Shown here one piece after another: positions 1-6,629 of a stretch of DNA of 6,736 nt. This DNA is from Candidatus Poseidoniales archaeon (GTDB lineage Archaea; Thermoplasmatota; Poseidoniia; Poseidoniales; Poseidoniaceae): positions 1-6,736 of the forward strand of contig DUCL01000034.1 in assembly GCA_012959845.1 (NCBI GenBank). The letters run 5' to 3'. The stretch's first letter is position 1. The number at the start of each line of letters is the position of its first letter. The notes under the pieces are model-generated. The model was not told the origin of the DNA, did no database searches, and saw nothing but the letters and a program-made list of their open reading frames with translations. Made by a program: the position numbers and the translations under genes.

Positions 1-47
1 GCCCATACACCATCGTTAAGTTGTTCAAAACGCATACCCCTTCCCAT
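1..47 (-). CDS. Possible 5' end of a minus-strand gene leaving the window
   Basis: Read on the minus strand, an ATG at 47-45 opens a frame that stays open for 15 codons to the window edge (MGRGMRFEQLNDGVW). A purine-rich GAGGG lies 5 nt upstream and could be a Shine-Dalgarno. A second in-frame ATG at 35-33 (MRFEQLND...) is the alternative start. The gene would be divergent from rmuC with an 89-nt gap, a sensible spacing for a shared promoter region. The fragment is too short to assign a family, and a 15-codon open frame can occur by chance. The support is the ribosome-binding-like sequence and the divergent context. Confidence 0.4.
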   Translation of the reverse strand, partial: MGRGMRFEQLNDGVW

Positions 48-136
48 GAGTCCCTCTTTATTGAACCTTGATGCGAACAAACACAACAAATGTCTTGATA
101 TACCGTCGTCAAATTAACAGAATTGGAGAGGTCTAA
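48..136. promoter_or_regulatory. Intergenic region upstream of rmuC with candidate TATA box
   Basis: This 89-nt gap precedes rmuC and possibly a divergent minus-strand gene. The best archaeal TATA-like element is TTGATATA at 95-102. An archaeal start site about 25 nt downstream would fall near 120-127, giving a very short leader that just includes the Shine-Dalgarno at 125-132. The same element read on the other strand (TATATCAA) lies about 48 nt from the ATG at 47. The placement is inferred from consensus and spacing only. Confidence 0.3.
125..132 (+). promoter_or_regulatory. Shine-Dalgarno site of rmuC
   Basis: GGAGAGGT contains GAGGT (128-132), complementary to the 3' end of 16S rRNA, and ends 4 nt before the GTG at 137. 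It selects this GTG as the start, which also keeps the N-terminal membrane segment that a later start would lose. Confidence 0.7.
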
Positions 137-1402
137 GTGGAACGGTTATACATTTTGTCAGCAGCTGCATTGGTCGGAGTTATTGTTTGGTATTTGATGA
201 GTCAAAAATCAAAGTCCGACCTTGTTGCATCTCAATCGGAATTGAATCAGCAATTGGCATCAATTCAAGCGCGTTATGAGGCTTTAGAAGAATCTCGCGA
301 AAATGATAAGTCCCAGCATGAGGAAAATGCGCAGATGATGAAACAGGCATTCAATTTGGCAGCACGCCAAGCATTTGACGAAGTGGTTGAGAAGGCCGAA
401 AAGGACAAAGAATCTTCATTTTCCAGTGCAACCGAATTACTATCAAATTCAATGAAAGAATATATGGAAAATATACAGAGAATGGAGAGAGATTCGATTG
501 AGAGAAGTGCTTCACTTAGTAAAGAAATCGGACAAGTTTCTGATTTGGGAATGGAATTATCAAGGGGTACTGAGAATCTAACCAATGCATTGAGAGCTGA
601 TTCGCAAAAACAGGGTGCTTGGGGCGAATTGGTTTTAGAAAATATGTTGCAGGGAATGGGTTTTGTTGAAGGTAAAGACTACCAAAAACAAACCGGTGAA
701 ACTGCAGAAGATGGTAGTCGATTAAGAACAGATTTCATCATCCAATTACCAGATAATAGGCACATAATTATTGACTCTAAAGTCTCACTCAAAGCCTGGG
801 ATCAATATGTTAATGCTGATGACGAAGATGCTGCTGAAATTGCGATGAAGAAGCACTGCAGTTCAATAAGAAACCACGCAAAAACACTATCTGACAAGAA
901 TTACACGCATATGGAAAGTGTAAATTCACCAGACTTTGTCTTGATGTTTGTTCCATTAGAAAGTGCATACGGTGCAGCGATGAGGATGAGCCCTGAATTG
1001 TATCGGGATCTCACTGGGAATGTCAAAGTAAAGGTGGTCACTGGTGCGACAATTGTGACTGCTCTAATGCTAATCCAAGATTTGTGGAAGCGTGAACAGA
1101 TGACTACCAATCAAAGGAAGTTAATCGAAACCGCTGGTGGCCTACACGACAAAATAGCTGGATTTTTGAAAGATTTTAAGGGAATTGGATTCGAATTGAA
1201 ACAAGCATCCCAAAAATTTGAGGAAGCAGAAACGAAATTAATTTCAGGAACTGGGAATGTAGTTCGCCGTACTAATCAATTGAAGGGCTTAGGTGCAAAG
1301 GTCAAGAAGGAATTGCCAGAATCATATCTCACTGAGGCAACATTTAATGATGGAATTGATTATTCACAAGATCAATTGACTGATGTTTCTGAATCCGAGT
1401 GA
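137..1402 (+). CDS. rmuC: RmuC-family DNA recombination protein (PD-(D/E)XK nuclease fold), membrane anchored
   Basis: The 421-residue protein has the RmuC layout. Residues 4-21 are a hydrophobic helix (LYILSAAALVGVIVWYLM) followed by lysines, suggesting an N-terminal anchor with the rest in the cytoplasm. Residues about 22-155 are charged and heptad-like, a likely coiled coil. Residues about 150-385 carry the conserved domain: ALRADSQKQGAWGE (151-164), TDFIIQLPDNRHIIIDSK (198-215) with Asp199 and the D213-S-K215 element typical of PD-(D/E)XK folds, FVLMFVPLESAYGAA (267-281), and a LKGLG block near 382-386. The last 35 residues are acidic and probably disordered. RmuC proteins are known from bacteria, where they limit DNA inversion between short inverted repeats; the exact reaction is unsettled. 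The start is GTG with a good Shine-Dalgarno. The Nudix gene follows 30 nt downstream on the same strand, so co-transcription is likely. Confidence 0.93.
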   Translation: MERLYILSAAALVGVIVWYLMSQKSKSDLVASQSELNQQLASIQARYEALEESRENDKSQHEENAQMMKQAFNLAARQAFDEVVEKAEKDKESSFSSATELLSNSMKEYMENIQRMERDSIERSASLSKEIGQVSDLGMELSRGTENLTNALRADSQKQGAWGELVLENMLQGMGFVEGKDYQKQTGETAEDGSRLRTDFIIQLPDNRHIIIDSKVSLKAWDQYVNADDEDAAEIAMKKHCSSIRNHAKTLSDKNYTHMESVNSPDFVLMFVPLESAYGAAMRMSPELYRDLTGNVKVKVVTGATIVTALMLIQDLWKREQMTTNQRKLIETAGGLHDKIAGFLKDFKGIGFELKQASQKFEEAETKLISGTGNVVRRTNQLKGLGAKVKKELPESYLTEATFNDGIDYSQDQLTDVSESE

Positions 1403-1422
1403 TTCAAACAGTTTGCCAATGT

Positions 1423-1428
1423 GGAGAG
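1423..1428 (+). promoter_or_regulatory. Shine-Dalgarno deciding the Nudix gene start
   Basis: GGAG (1423-1426, within GGAGAG) lies 6 nt before the ATG at 1433. The frame also has a GTG at 1421, but that codon overlaps the site and has no ribosome-binding sequence of its own upstream. The ATG at 1433 is therefore the better start. Confidence 0.65.
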
Positions 1429-1432
1429 ATTT

Positions 1433-2155
1433 ATGAGCCACCCAGATACTGTCGTTCATCTTGAGCATGACGGCCAAGTACTGTTGGTTAATGAGCAGGG
1501 AGAGGGGCCGCAATTACCAGTACAGGGTAGAATGGAAACCTCTCCATTATTACGCCTTCCAACACCACTGGAAGTTCAATCAATGGGCATTGAATGGCAA
1601 AAAAAACGTATAACAAATATCGATTTTGCGGGGTCTGTAGTATCTGTTCAAAAGGGCTACCCGAAGATAGACTGGCCTGAACATTGGGCATTGAAAGATG
1701 ATATAATTGCAGACAATTCTGTGCATCCAATAGCGAGAGAAGCCATATATCGTTCACTTCACAGATTGGTATCAAAAGTGATGATTACCAATTCAAAAGG
1801 TCAAGTGTTGATGGGCAAAGTTGAACGCGGACACTTTAGAGGAAGTTGGACTTTACCTGGAGGGTATATGGATCATGATGAGCATCCCGAAGTTGGATGT
1901 GTGCGTGAAACTTTAGAGGAATTAGGACTTGATATAGTTCTACTAAGTGACGAGCCAATGATAACTCAGCAAATATTTTCATCGAGAGGAATCTCGTTTG
2001 TATCCTTTACATATCGCTCAAAATGGGATGGAGATTTGTCTGAATTGGTCTTGCAGAGTGAAGAAATTTCTGAAGCGGCATGGTTTTTACCGAAAGAGGC
2101 TGCATCCAAAGCAGTATCTCATTTCGATGTTAAGGCGTTGAATTCTTTACAATGA
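1433..2155 (+). CDS. Nudix hydrolase with an unassigned N-terminal region
   Basis: The 240-residue protein has a complete Nudix box at residues 144-166: G, five residues, E150, seven residues, then R158-E159, E162-E163 and G165-L166. This matches GX5EX7REUXEEXGU, whose glutamates bind catalytic Mg2+ or Mn2+. The typical Nudix strand leading into the box is present (VMITNSKGQVLMGKVERG, then SWTLPGG). The family hydrolyses nucleoside diphosphates linked to another group, such as nucleotide sugars, ADP-ribose, NADH or damaged NTPs; the substrate cannot be read from this sequence. The first ~110 residues precede the Nudix fold and match no domain I recognise. They include HDGQVLLVNEQGEGPQLPVQGR-like and IDWPEHWALKDD segments and could recognise substrate or dimerise. 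The gene follows rmuC by 30 nt and converges on alaS with 2 nt between stop codons. An upstream GTG at 1421 would add four residues. Confidence 0.9.
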   Translation: MSHPDTVVHLEHDGQVLLVNEQGEGPQLPVQGRMETSPLLRLPTPLEVQSMGIEWQKKRITNIDFAGSVVSVQKGYPKIDWPEHWALKDDIIADNSVHPIAREAIYRSLHRLVSKVMITNSKGQVLMGKVERGHFRGSWTLPGGYMDHDEHPEVGCVRETLEELGLDIVLLSDEPMITQQIFSSRGISFVSFTYRSKWDGDLSELVLQSEEISEAAWFLPKEAASKAVSHFDVKALNSLQ

Positions 2156-2157
2156 TT

Positions 2158-5007
2158 TCACTGCGAAACTAAATCTCTAGCAGCCTGTAATGCGTCATCC
2201 AGACCTTCTGGGTTTGTGCCGCCGCCTTGTGCCATTGTTGGGCGGCCTCCGCCACCACCATCGATATGCCCAGCAATTGCTTGCAATATTTCAACAGCGT
2301 TGTACTTTTCACTGGCGATTGTATTATCGGTTACTGCGACCATCAATTTACCTCCGCCAACTCTAGAGCCCAATACTGCTAAGGTTGGAGTAGCTGAATC
2401 TAATGTTAATTCCCTCAACATTTTAGTCATCTGTTTGAGGTCTCCATCGGCTTCCATAATCACAATTCTTACCCCGCCAACTTCCGTTGTTGCATCTCCA
2501 TCGCCACTGGTTCGTAGACGAACAACTTCAGCCTCCAACTGTTCAATTCTCTTTCTTTGGTCTTTCCATTCACTGAAAAATCGTTGTGCTGCTTTAGGTA
2601 AATCTTGATTACTAACAGCAAATATTTCACCAGCTTGCCTCAAAATTTCACCCTGCTCTCTAGCAAAGTCCAATGCCGCTTGTCCGGCAACAATGTGCAA
2701 CCTCTCTACACCATCTTGAACCGCAGCAGAGCGGACAATCCGAATTGAGCCAATTTGGCCTGGCTCGTCATGGTGCGTTCCTCCACATGCTTGGATATCA
2801 TGATCTGAAATTCTTAATATTCTGATGTCACTTCCTTTCGGTGCACCACCTTGGTAGAGGTCAAATCCATATTTCCTATCAGCATCTTTGCGGTTTAATG
2901 TGGTTTTTTCAGTACGTTGCACCTGACCCAATACCTCGTTAGCCAACCCTTCAATCGCATCCAAATCATCTCTATTTAGGCGACGAAAATGTGTAATATC
3001 CAAACGTGCTGATTCTACCGATTTATTGGCACCTGCTTGGTAGATATGCGGTCCGAGAATTCTTCGTGCTGCACCTCCTACAATATGCACTGCAGTATGG
3101 TGGTCCATCAGTTGCTTTCTGCGATTCCAATCAAGAGAACCATGTACTAAATCACCTGCCTCAAAAGCACCATCCGTTAGATGAATAACCAAATCGCCTA
3201 TCTTCCTTGTATCCAATACGGCTCTGTTGCAAGAGTCAGTAGAAAGCATTCCGTAATCCCCTTCCTGTCCACCACCCTCTGGATAAAAACATGTTTTCCC
3301 TAATACGATTCCATGTGTAGCCTTTGCAGGGATATCATCGCCTATTAGTGGTAAACAGGCCAGCACACTTGCATCAAATTCTCTTTGCTGTACATCCTCG
3401 TGATAGAGAGCCACAGTATTCGGTAATTGAGGAATGGATTCAACTATTGGTTTGATTGAAATTTCCTTAGCTGCTGCCTTGGCAATTGCGGCATGACGTT
3501 GTGCCATTTCTGCGGAGAACCCTGTCCTCAACGAAACTTCTTTCCAACCAGCGATTACTGCAAGTGATACTGCCATATCCGGTGTTAATCCATGTGAATC
3601 ATTCAAATTAAAAAGGACCTCGTCTGGAATTTCACTAGCATCTTTAGAAATCTTAGCAAGTTGCGTGTGAATGACATTCTGGCCCTTTCGTAGCATCTCT
3701 ACATATCTCTCTTCTTCTAAGGCCAATATTTTCAGCAGTCCGTCAGATGTTTGTTTCATCTTTTCACCAGCCAAATTGATTTCGATGTGATGAGTTGCCA
3801 ATTGTGCAAGGCTAATTTTTAATCCGAGATCATCTCGCATCCTCAATGTTCTTCGCGCTAACATTCTTGCTAAATATCCGGCTTTCGCATTTGATGGTAC
3901 TAAACCATCACCAAGCATATTGCAAAGAGCATGTAAATGGTCTGGTATGGCATAAATTCTTGCTAACGGTTCTGTTATTGCAGTGAATTGTTCAACTGTT
4001 ACCTCGACTCCCCTTTCACCCAAGCGGCGAATAAAAGTTGCTTGTAACTCAGCCGCATCTACTCCAGGCTCAATATTCATTATGCCATTTAGCCTGCTCA
4101 TTTCACCTAATAATTTGTTTAAATCAAGTTTTGGCCACTTTGAAGCAATTGTATCAAAACCTGATAATTGCTTCAACCATGTCACCGTCTCGGGATATAT
4201 CGCTTCGTAAATTGTTGGCGTCCCTGCTGCGGCCCAGCAAAATCTTTCCAAACCATAGCCTGTGTCAATAATTTGCAGGGGCATTTCAGAATATTTGTCG
4301 CCCTTAATCTCAAATTCTCCATTTTCATCCTCTTCAAGATTCATGAAAACCAAAGTCGCTAATTCCAATCCTCCGACGATTACCTCGACTGCTGCACCAG
4401 CATTTCCACCACCACACCAAGGATTTTCAACATAAGTTATTTCATTTGGATCAATACCAAATGTATCGGTTAACAACTGATGACAATATTGAACACATTC
4501 TTCCATCCAATAGAATATCTTTCCCTCATCAGGGCGATTAAACGTATGATGAGCCATCATTTCAAATGTGGTTAAATGTCGTCCAGAACGACCTACTGCA
4601 TCAACATCTGTCAAGCGAATACAAGGTTGAGAAATCGTTAATGGATTTGCAGGCGGTTCAACTTCACCTGAAGTGACATGTGGTTGGAAATCGGCAATGC
4701 TTGCAATTGTAAGATGAATATCATCTCTCCACCTTGCCAGTACTGGGTATGGTGCAATACGAGTGTGGGAAATATTTTCAAAAAATGATAAAAACGCTTC
4801 GCGCATTGCATCTTTCAGTTCTTTACCACGCATTGGAAAACCTGCAATTAACGGTTTTCCAATGAATGTATATTCATCTTCAGTAGTATCTCCGCAAGTA
4901 GTTCTATCCGCATCAGTGGACCAAAACCACAGACCTGAAACACTACATTGTTTCCGAGTGAATCCATGCTCATGAAATACCGCCAAATCGATAGGAGGAA
5001 GACCCAT
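2158..5007 (-). CDS. alaS: Alanyl-tRNA synthetase, archaeal type
   Basis: This cytosolic class II synthetase charges tRNA-Ala and clears Ser- and Gly-tRNA-Ala by editing. It is 949 residues from the ATG at 5007. In order: an archaeal N-terminal extension (FTRKQCSVSGLWFWS, residues 16-30), the motif 2 region GRHLTTFEMMAHHTF (142-156), GGGNAG (199-204) and motif 3 GYGLERF (250-256). Asn373 in VPSN and Asp470 in NDSHG align with the residues that read the G3:U70 identity pair (E. coli N303 and D400). The editing domain has YPEGGGQ (575-581), the metal-binding HTAVH (H637, H641) and CGGTH (C741, H745). A helical linker and a glycine-rich C-Ala domain (GGGGGRP, 917-923) complete the family architecture. 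A TTG at 5061 would add 18 residues, but the ATG at 5007 has an AGGTG ribosome binding site 6 nt upstream and matches the usual family start. Oddities: two of the four usual N-terminal extension cysteines are missing, and the usual ADHxR reads PDHLH. Confidence 0.97.
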   Translation of the reverse strand: MGLPPIDLAVFHEHGFTRKQCSVSGLWFWSTDADRTTCGDTTEDEYTFIGKPLIAGFPMRGKELKDAMREAFLSFFENISHTRIAPYPVLARWRDDIHLTIASIADFQPHVTSGEVEPPANPLTISQPCIRLTDVDAVGRSGRHLTTFEMMAHHTFNRPDEGKIFYWMEECVQYCHQLLTDTFGIDPNEITYVENPWCGGGNAGAAVEVIVGGLELATLVFMNLEEDENGEFEIKGDKYSEMPLQIIDTGYGLERFCWAAAGTPTIYEAIYPETVTWLKQLSGFDTIASKWPKLDLNKLLGEMSRLNGIMNIEPGVDAAELQATFIRRLGERGVEVTVEQFTAITEPLARIYAIPDHLHALCNMLGDGLVPSNAKAGYLARMLARRTLRMRDDLGLKISLAQLATHHIEINLAGEKMKQTSDGLLKILALEEERYVEMLRKGQNVIHTQLAKISKDASEIPDEVLFNLNDSHGLTPDMAVSLAVIAGWKEVSLRTGFSAEMAQRHAAIAKAAAKEISIKPIVESIPQLPNTVALYHEDVQQREFDASVLACLPLIGDDIPAKATHGIVLGKTCFYPEGGGQEGDYGMLSTDSCNRAVLDTRKIGDLVIHLTDGAFEAGDLVHGSLDWNRRKQLMDHHTAVHIVGGAARRILGPHIYQAGANKSVESARLDITHFRRLNRDDLDAIEGLANEVLGQVQRTEKTTLNRKDADRKYGFDLYQGGAPKGSDIRILRISDHDIQACGGTHHDEPGQIGSIRIVRSAAVQDGVERLHIVAGQAALDFAREQGEILRQAGEIFAVSNQDLPKAAQRFFSEWKDQRKRIEQLEAEVVRLRTSGDGDATTEVGGVRIVIMEADGDLKQMTKMLRELTLDSATPTLAVLGSRVGGGKLMVAVTDNTIASEKYNAVEILQAIAGHIDGGGGGRPTMAQGGGTNPEGLDDALQAARDLVSQ

Positions 5008-5013
5008 GATGAA

Positions 5014-5018
5014 CACCT
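5014..5018 (-). promoter_or_regulatory. Shine-Dalgarno of alaS
   Basis: On the minus strand AGGTG (5018-5014), complementary to the CACCT of the 16S 3' end, lies 6 nt before the ATG at 5007. It favours that ATG over the in-frame TTG at 5061. Its first base is also the last base of the palindrome at 5018-5033. Confidence 0.6.
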
Positions 5019-5033
5019 GTTCCTTTAGGAACA
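5018..5033. repeat. Perfect 7-2-7 inverted repeat in the alaS leader
   Basis: TGTTCCT and AGGAACA flank a 2-nt centre (TT). In alaS mRNA this could fold as a 6-bp stem with a UAAA loop ending exactly where the ribosome binding site begins. As DNA it is a two-fold symmetric site suited to a dimeric regulator. It sits 11-26 nt before the alaS ATG. Confidence 0.55.
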
Positions 5034-5072
5034 AATCGCCTAAACGCCCATACCCCTTCAAGCCTATGTTAC

Positions 5073-5084
5073 TTGTACATACAA
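5073..5084. repeat. Short inverted repeat at the centre of the alaS-rtcB promoter region
   Basis: TTGTA and TACAA flank a 2-nt centre (CA). The 12-bp site overlaps the most promoter-like AT-rich tract between the divergent genes, so it could be an operator. A 5-bp arm is short and could occur by chance in 144 nt. Confidence 0.3.
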
Positions 5085-5099
5085 AATTGACTAATGCTA

Positions 5100-5131
5100 C
5101 ACACTTTTGCTAAGGACAAGTCTCAAGTGTG
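5100..5131 (+). repeat. Inverted repeat in the rtcB leader, possible RNA hairpin
   Basis: CACACTT (5100-5106) is perfectly complementary to AAGTGTG (5125-5131) across an 18-nt loop. GTGTG (5127-5131) can instead pair with CACAC (5146-5150), directly before the rtcB ATG at 5152. Whether the 5' arm is transcribed depends on the unmapped start site. Confidence 0.4.
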
Positions 5132-5151
5132 CCTCGCCTGACAACCACACA

Positions 5152-6627
5152 ATGAGCGAAGATTGGCGTGCCCATCTCATCGATGAAGGCGATGGCACAA
5201 TGCGAATCAAAGCTCATGGCAATATGAAAGTCGATGCCCGCATGATAACCACTCCCGAGCATCTTGCAAAGCACGCTGATGACAGAGGACCTGAACAACT
5301 GGTCAATAGTGCTAGTTTACCCGGAATAGTCGGTGAAGCATGGGCAATGGCTGATTGGCATTATGGATACGGTTTTCCAATTGGCGGTGTAGTCGCAACC
5401 GATATTGATTCGGGAGAATTAGGTGGCGCTATTTCACCTGGTGGAGTCGGTTTTGATATCAACTGTGGAGTTAGGGTAATGGCTCTTGATGCAACCATTG
5501 AAGACATTCCTAATTTGAAGAAATTAGCCGGCAGGTTAGCAGGAAGAGTCCCAGCTGGTGCAAGCGGAAAAGGGGGTCTTGACATTACACCTCAACAATT
5601 GGAGCAAATCATTTCTGGAGGAGCCAGCGTTGCAGCCGAACTTGGATTCGGATTGGATGAAGACATCCCCAATATTGAATCGCAGGGATATCTTGAAACT
5701 GTAAATGCAAACATTTCTCAAAGAGCAAAGGAGAGAGGTTTACGTGCATTGGGTACATTGGGAAGTGGAAATCATTTCCTTGAAATTCAAACTGTAGGCT
5801 CCATAGTTGATGAAGAAACTGCTAAACAATGGGGATTATACGAAAATCAATTATTGGCGATGATCCATTCTGGCAGCAGAGGTTTAGGCCATCAAGTTTG
5901 TACAGACCATGTTAGAGGTCTTGAGCAACGTTATAAGAAAAAAGACAACCTTTGGGTCGATGAAGAATGGGGTTATGAATTGCCTGATAGGCAACTCGCT
6001 GCCGCACCATTTTATTCAAAACAGGGAATGGACTATTTTGATGCTATGAATGCTGCTGCGAACTTTGCTTTTGCCAATAGGGCAGCGCTTGCTACACGCC
6101 TAAGAACAGTGTTGAACTTAGAATTAGGAGTTAATGGTGAGGCTAGAACACTGTATGATGTAGCCCATAATATCGCCAAAAAAGAAACTCATATCATCAA
6201 TGGAAGTTCGTGTCAATGTTGTGTTCACCGTAAAGGTGCTACCAGAGCATTTGCAGGAGACCATCCAGATATTGCCAACTCTTTCAAAACAACTGGTCAG
6301 CCGGTGTTAGTACCAGGCGACATGGGCACTGGTTCGTGGATAATGGCTGGGCCAAAATCGGGACAGAACCACGCATTTGCATCTTCCTGCCATGGAGCAG
6401 GACGCGCACTATCTCGTAGTCAAGCAAGAAGGACTATCGATGGCAAAGCACTGAAAATGGAACTAGAAAATTCGGGAATACGTGTGCATGCTTCTACTGC
6501 AAATGTGTTGAGCGAAGAGGCTCCATCAGCCTACAAGGATGTCGATGAAGTGATTGCGATAACAAATGCCGCAGGATTGGCAAGACCTGTAGTTAGATTA
6601 AATCCAATTGCGGTAATAAAGGGATAA
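5152..6627 (+). CDS. rtcB: RNA-splicing ligase RtcB (tRNA ligase)
   Basis: RtcB joins RNA 3'-phosphate or 2',3'-cyclic phosphate ends to 5'-OH ends using GTP and Mn2+. In archaea it seals tRNA exons after intron removal. The protein is 491 residues from the ATG at 5152, close to the usual ~480, with no intein. All catalytic residues are visible: D102 and C105 in GGVGFDINCGVR, N207, H208 and E211 in GSGNHFLE, H239 in IHSGSRGLGHQ, H339 in YDVAHNIAKKE, the guanylylated histidine H414 in SSCHGAGRALSR, and the near-terminal K490 in AVIKG. Spacings from H208 onward nearly match Pyrococcus RtcB (31, 100, 75 and 76 here). A CxCC cluster (C354, C356, C357) just before HRKGATRAF is unusual. The frame opens upstream at a TTG at 5107, but the ATG fits the family N-terminus better. 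No clear Shine-Dalgarno precedes it. No archease gene is visible nearby. The gene is divergent from alaS. Confidence 0.96.
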   Translation: MSEDWRAHLIDEGDGTMRIKAHGNMKVDARMITTPEHLAKHADDRGPEQLVNSASLPGIVGEAWAMADWHYGYGFPIGGVVATDIDSGELGGAISPGGVGFDINCGVRVMALDATIEDIPNLKKLAGRLAGRVPAGASGKGGLDITPQQLEQIISGGASVAAELGFGLDEDIPNIESQGYLETVNANISQRAKERGLRALGTLGSGNHFLEIQTVGSIVDEETAKQWGLYENQLLAMIHSGSRGLGHQVCTDHVRGLEQRYKKKDNLWVDEEWGYELPDRQLAAAPFYSKQGMDYFDAMNAAANFAFANRAALATRLRTVLNLELGVNGEARTLYDVAHNIAKKETHIINGSSCQCCVHRKGATRAFAGDHPDIANSFKTTGQPVLVPGDMGTGSWIMAGPKSGQNHAFASSCHGAGRALSRSQARRTIDGKALKMELENSGIRVHASTANVLSEEAPSAYKDVDEVIAITNAAGLARPVVRLNPIAVIKG

Positions 6628-6629
6628 TC

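Larger units (their letters stand above)
5008..5151. promoter_or_regulatory. Divergent control region between alaS and rtcB
   Basis: These 144 nt separate two divergent starts and must carry both promoters. The most AT-rich core is about 5073-5090. On the minus strand it offers TTTTGTAT (5086-5079), a weak TATA-like element for alaS that would give a leader of roughly 50 nt. The same tract, read on the plus strand, would place the rtcB start site near 5107-5115. Neither element is a strong consensus match, so exact boxes are uncertain. Inverted repeats lie at 5018-5033, 5073-5084 and 5100-5131. No gene is seen here. Confidence 0.5.

Noticed and set aside
274..585. Minus-strand open frame of 103 codons inside rmuC.
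   Set aside because: It lies opposite the RmuC coiled-coil region, is serine-rich from reversed acidic and lysine codons, and shows no domain or convincing start site.
2216..2608. Plus-strand open frame of 130 codons inside alaS.
   Set aside because: It is antisense to well-conserved AlaRS editing and C-Ala sequence, and its proline- and serine-rich product mirrors glycine-rich codons of alaS. It is a shadow frame.
33..5059. The 11-mer CATACCCCTTC occurs at 33-43 and again at 5049-5059, each near a minus-strand gene start.
   Set aside because: In a 6.7-kb sequence a few 11-base matches are expected by chance, and its position relative to the two start codons differs.
5008..5061. Longer alaS starting at TTG 5061.
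   Set aside because: The 18 extra residues do not resemble the family N-terminus, and the ATG at 5007 has AGGTG 6 nt upstream.
5107..5151. Longer rtcB starting at TTG 5107.
   Set aside because: The added 15 residues have no family counterpart, and no ribosome-binding sequence was seen before the TTG. The ATG at 5152 fits RtcB length.
5152..6627. Searched rtcB for an intein, which interrupts some archaeal copies.
   Set aside because: Active-site spacings are uninterrupted and total length is normal, so no intein is present.
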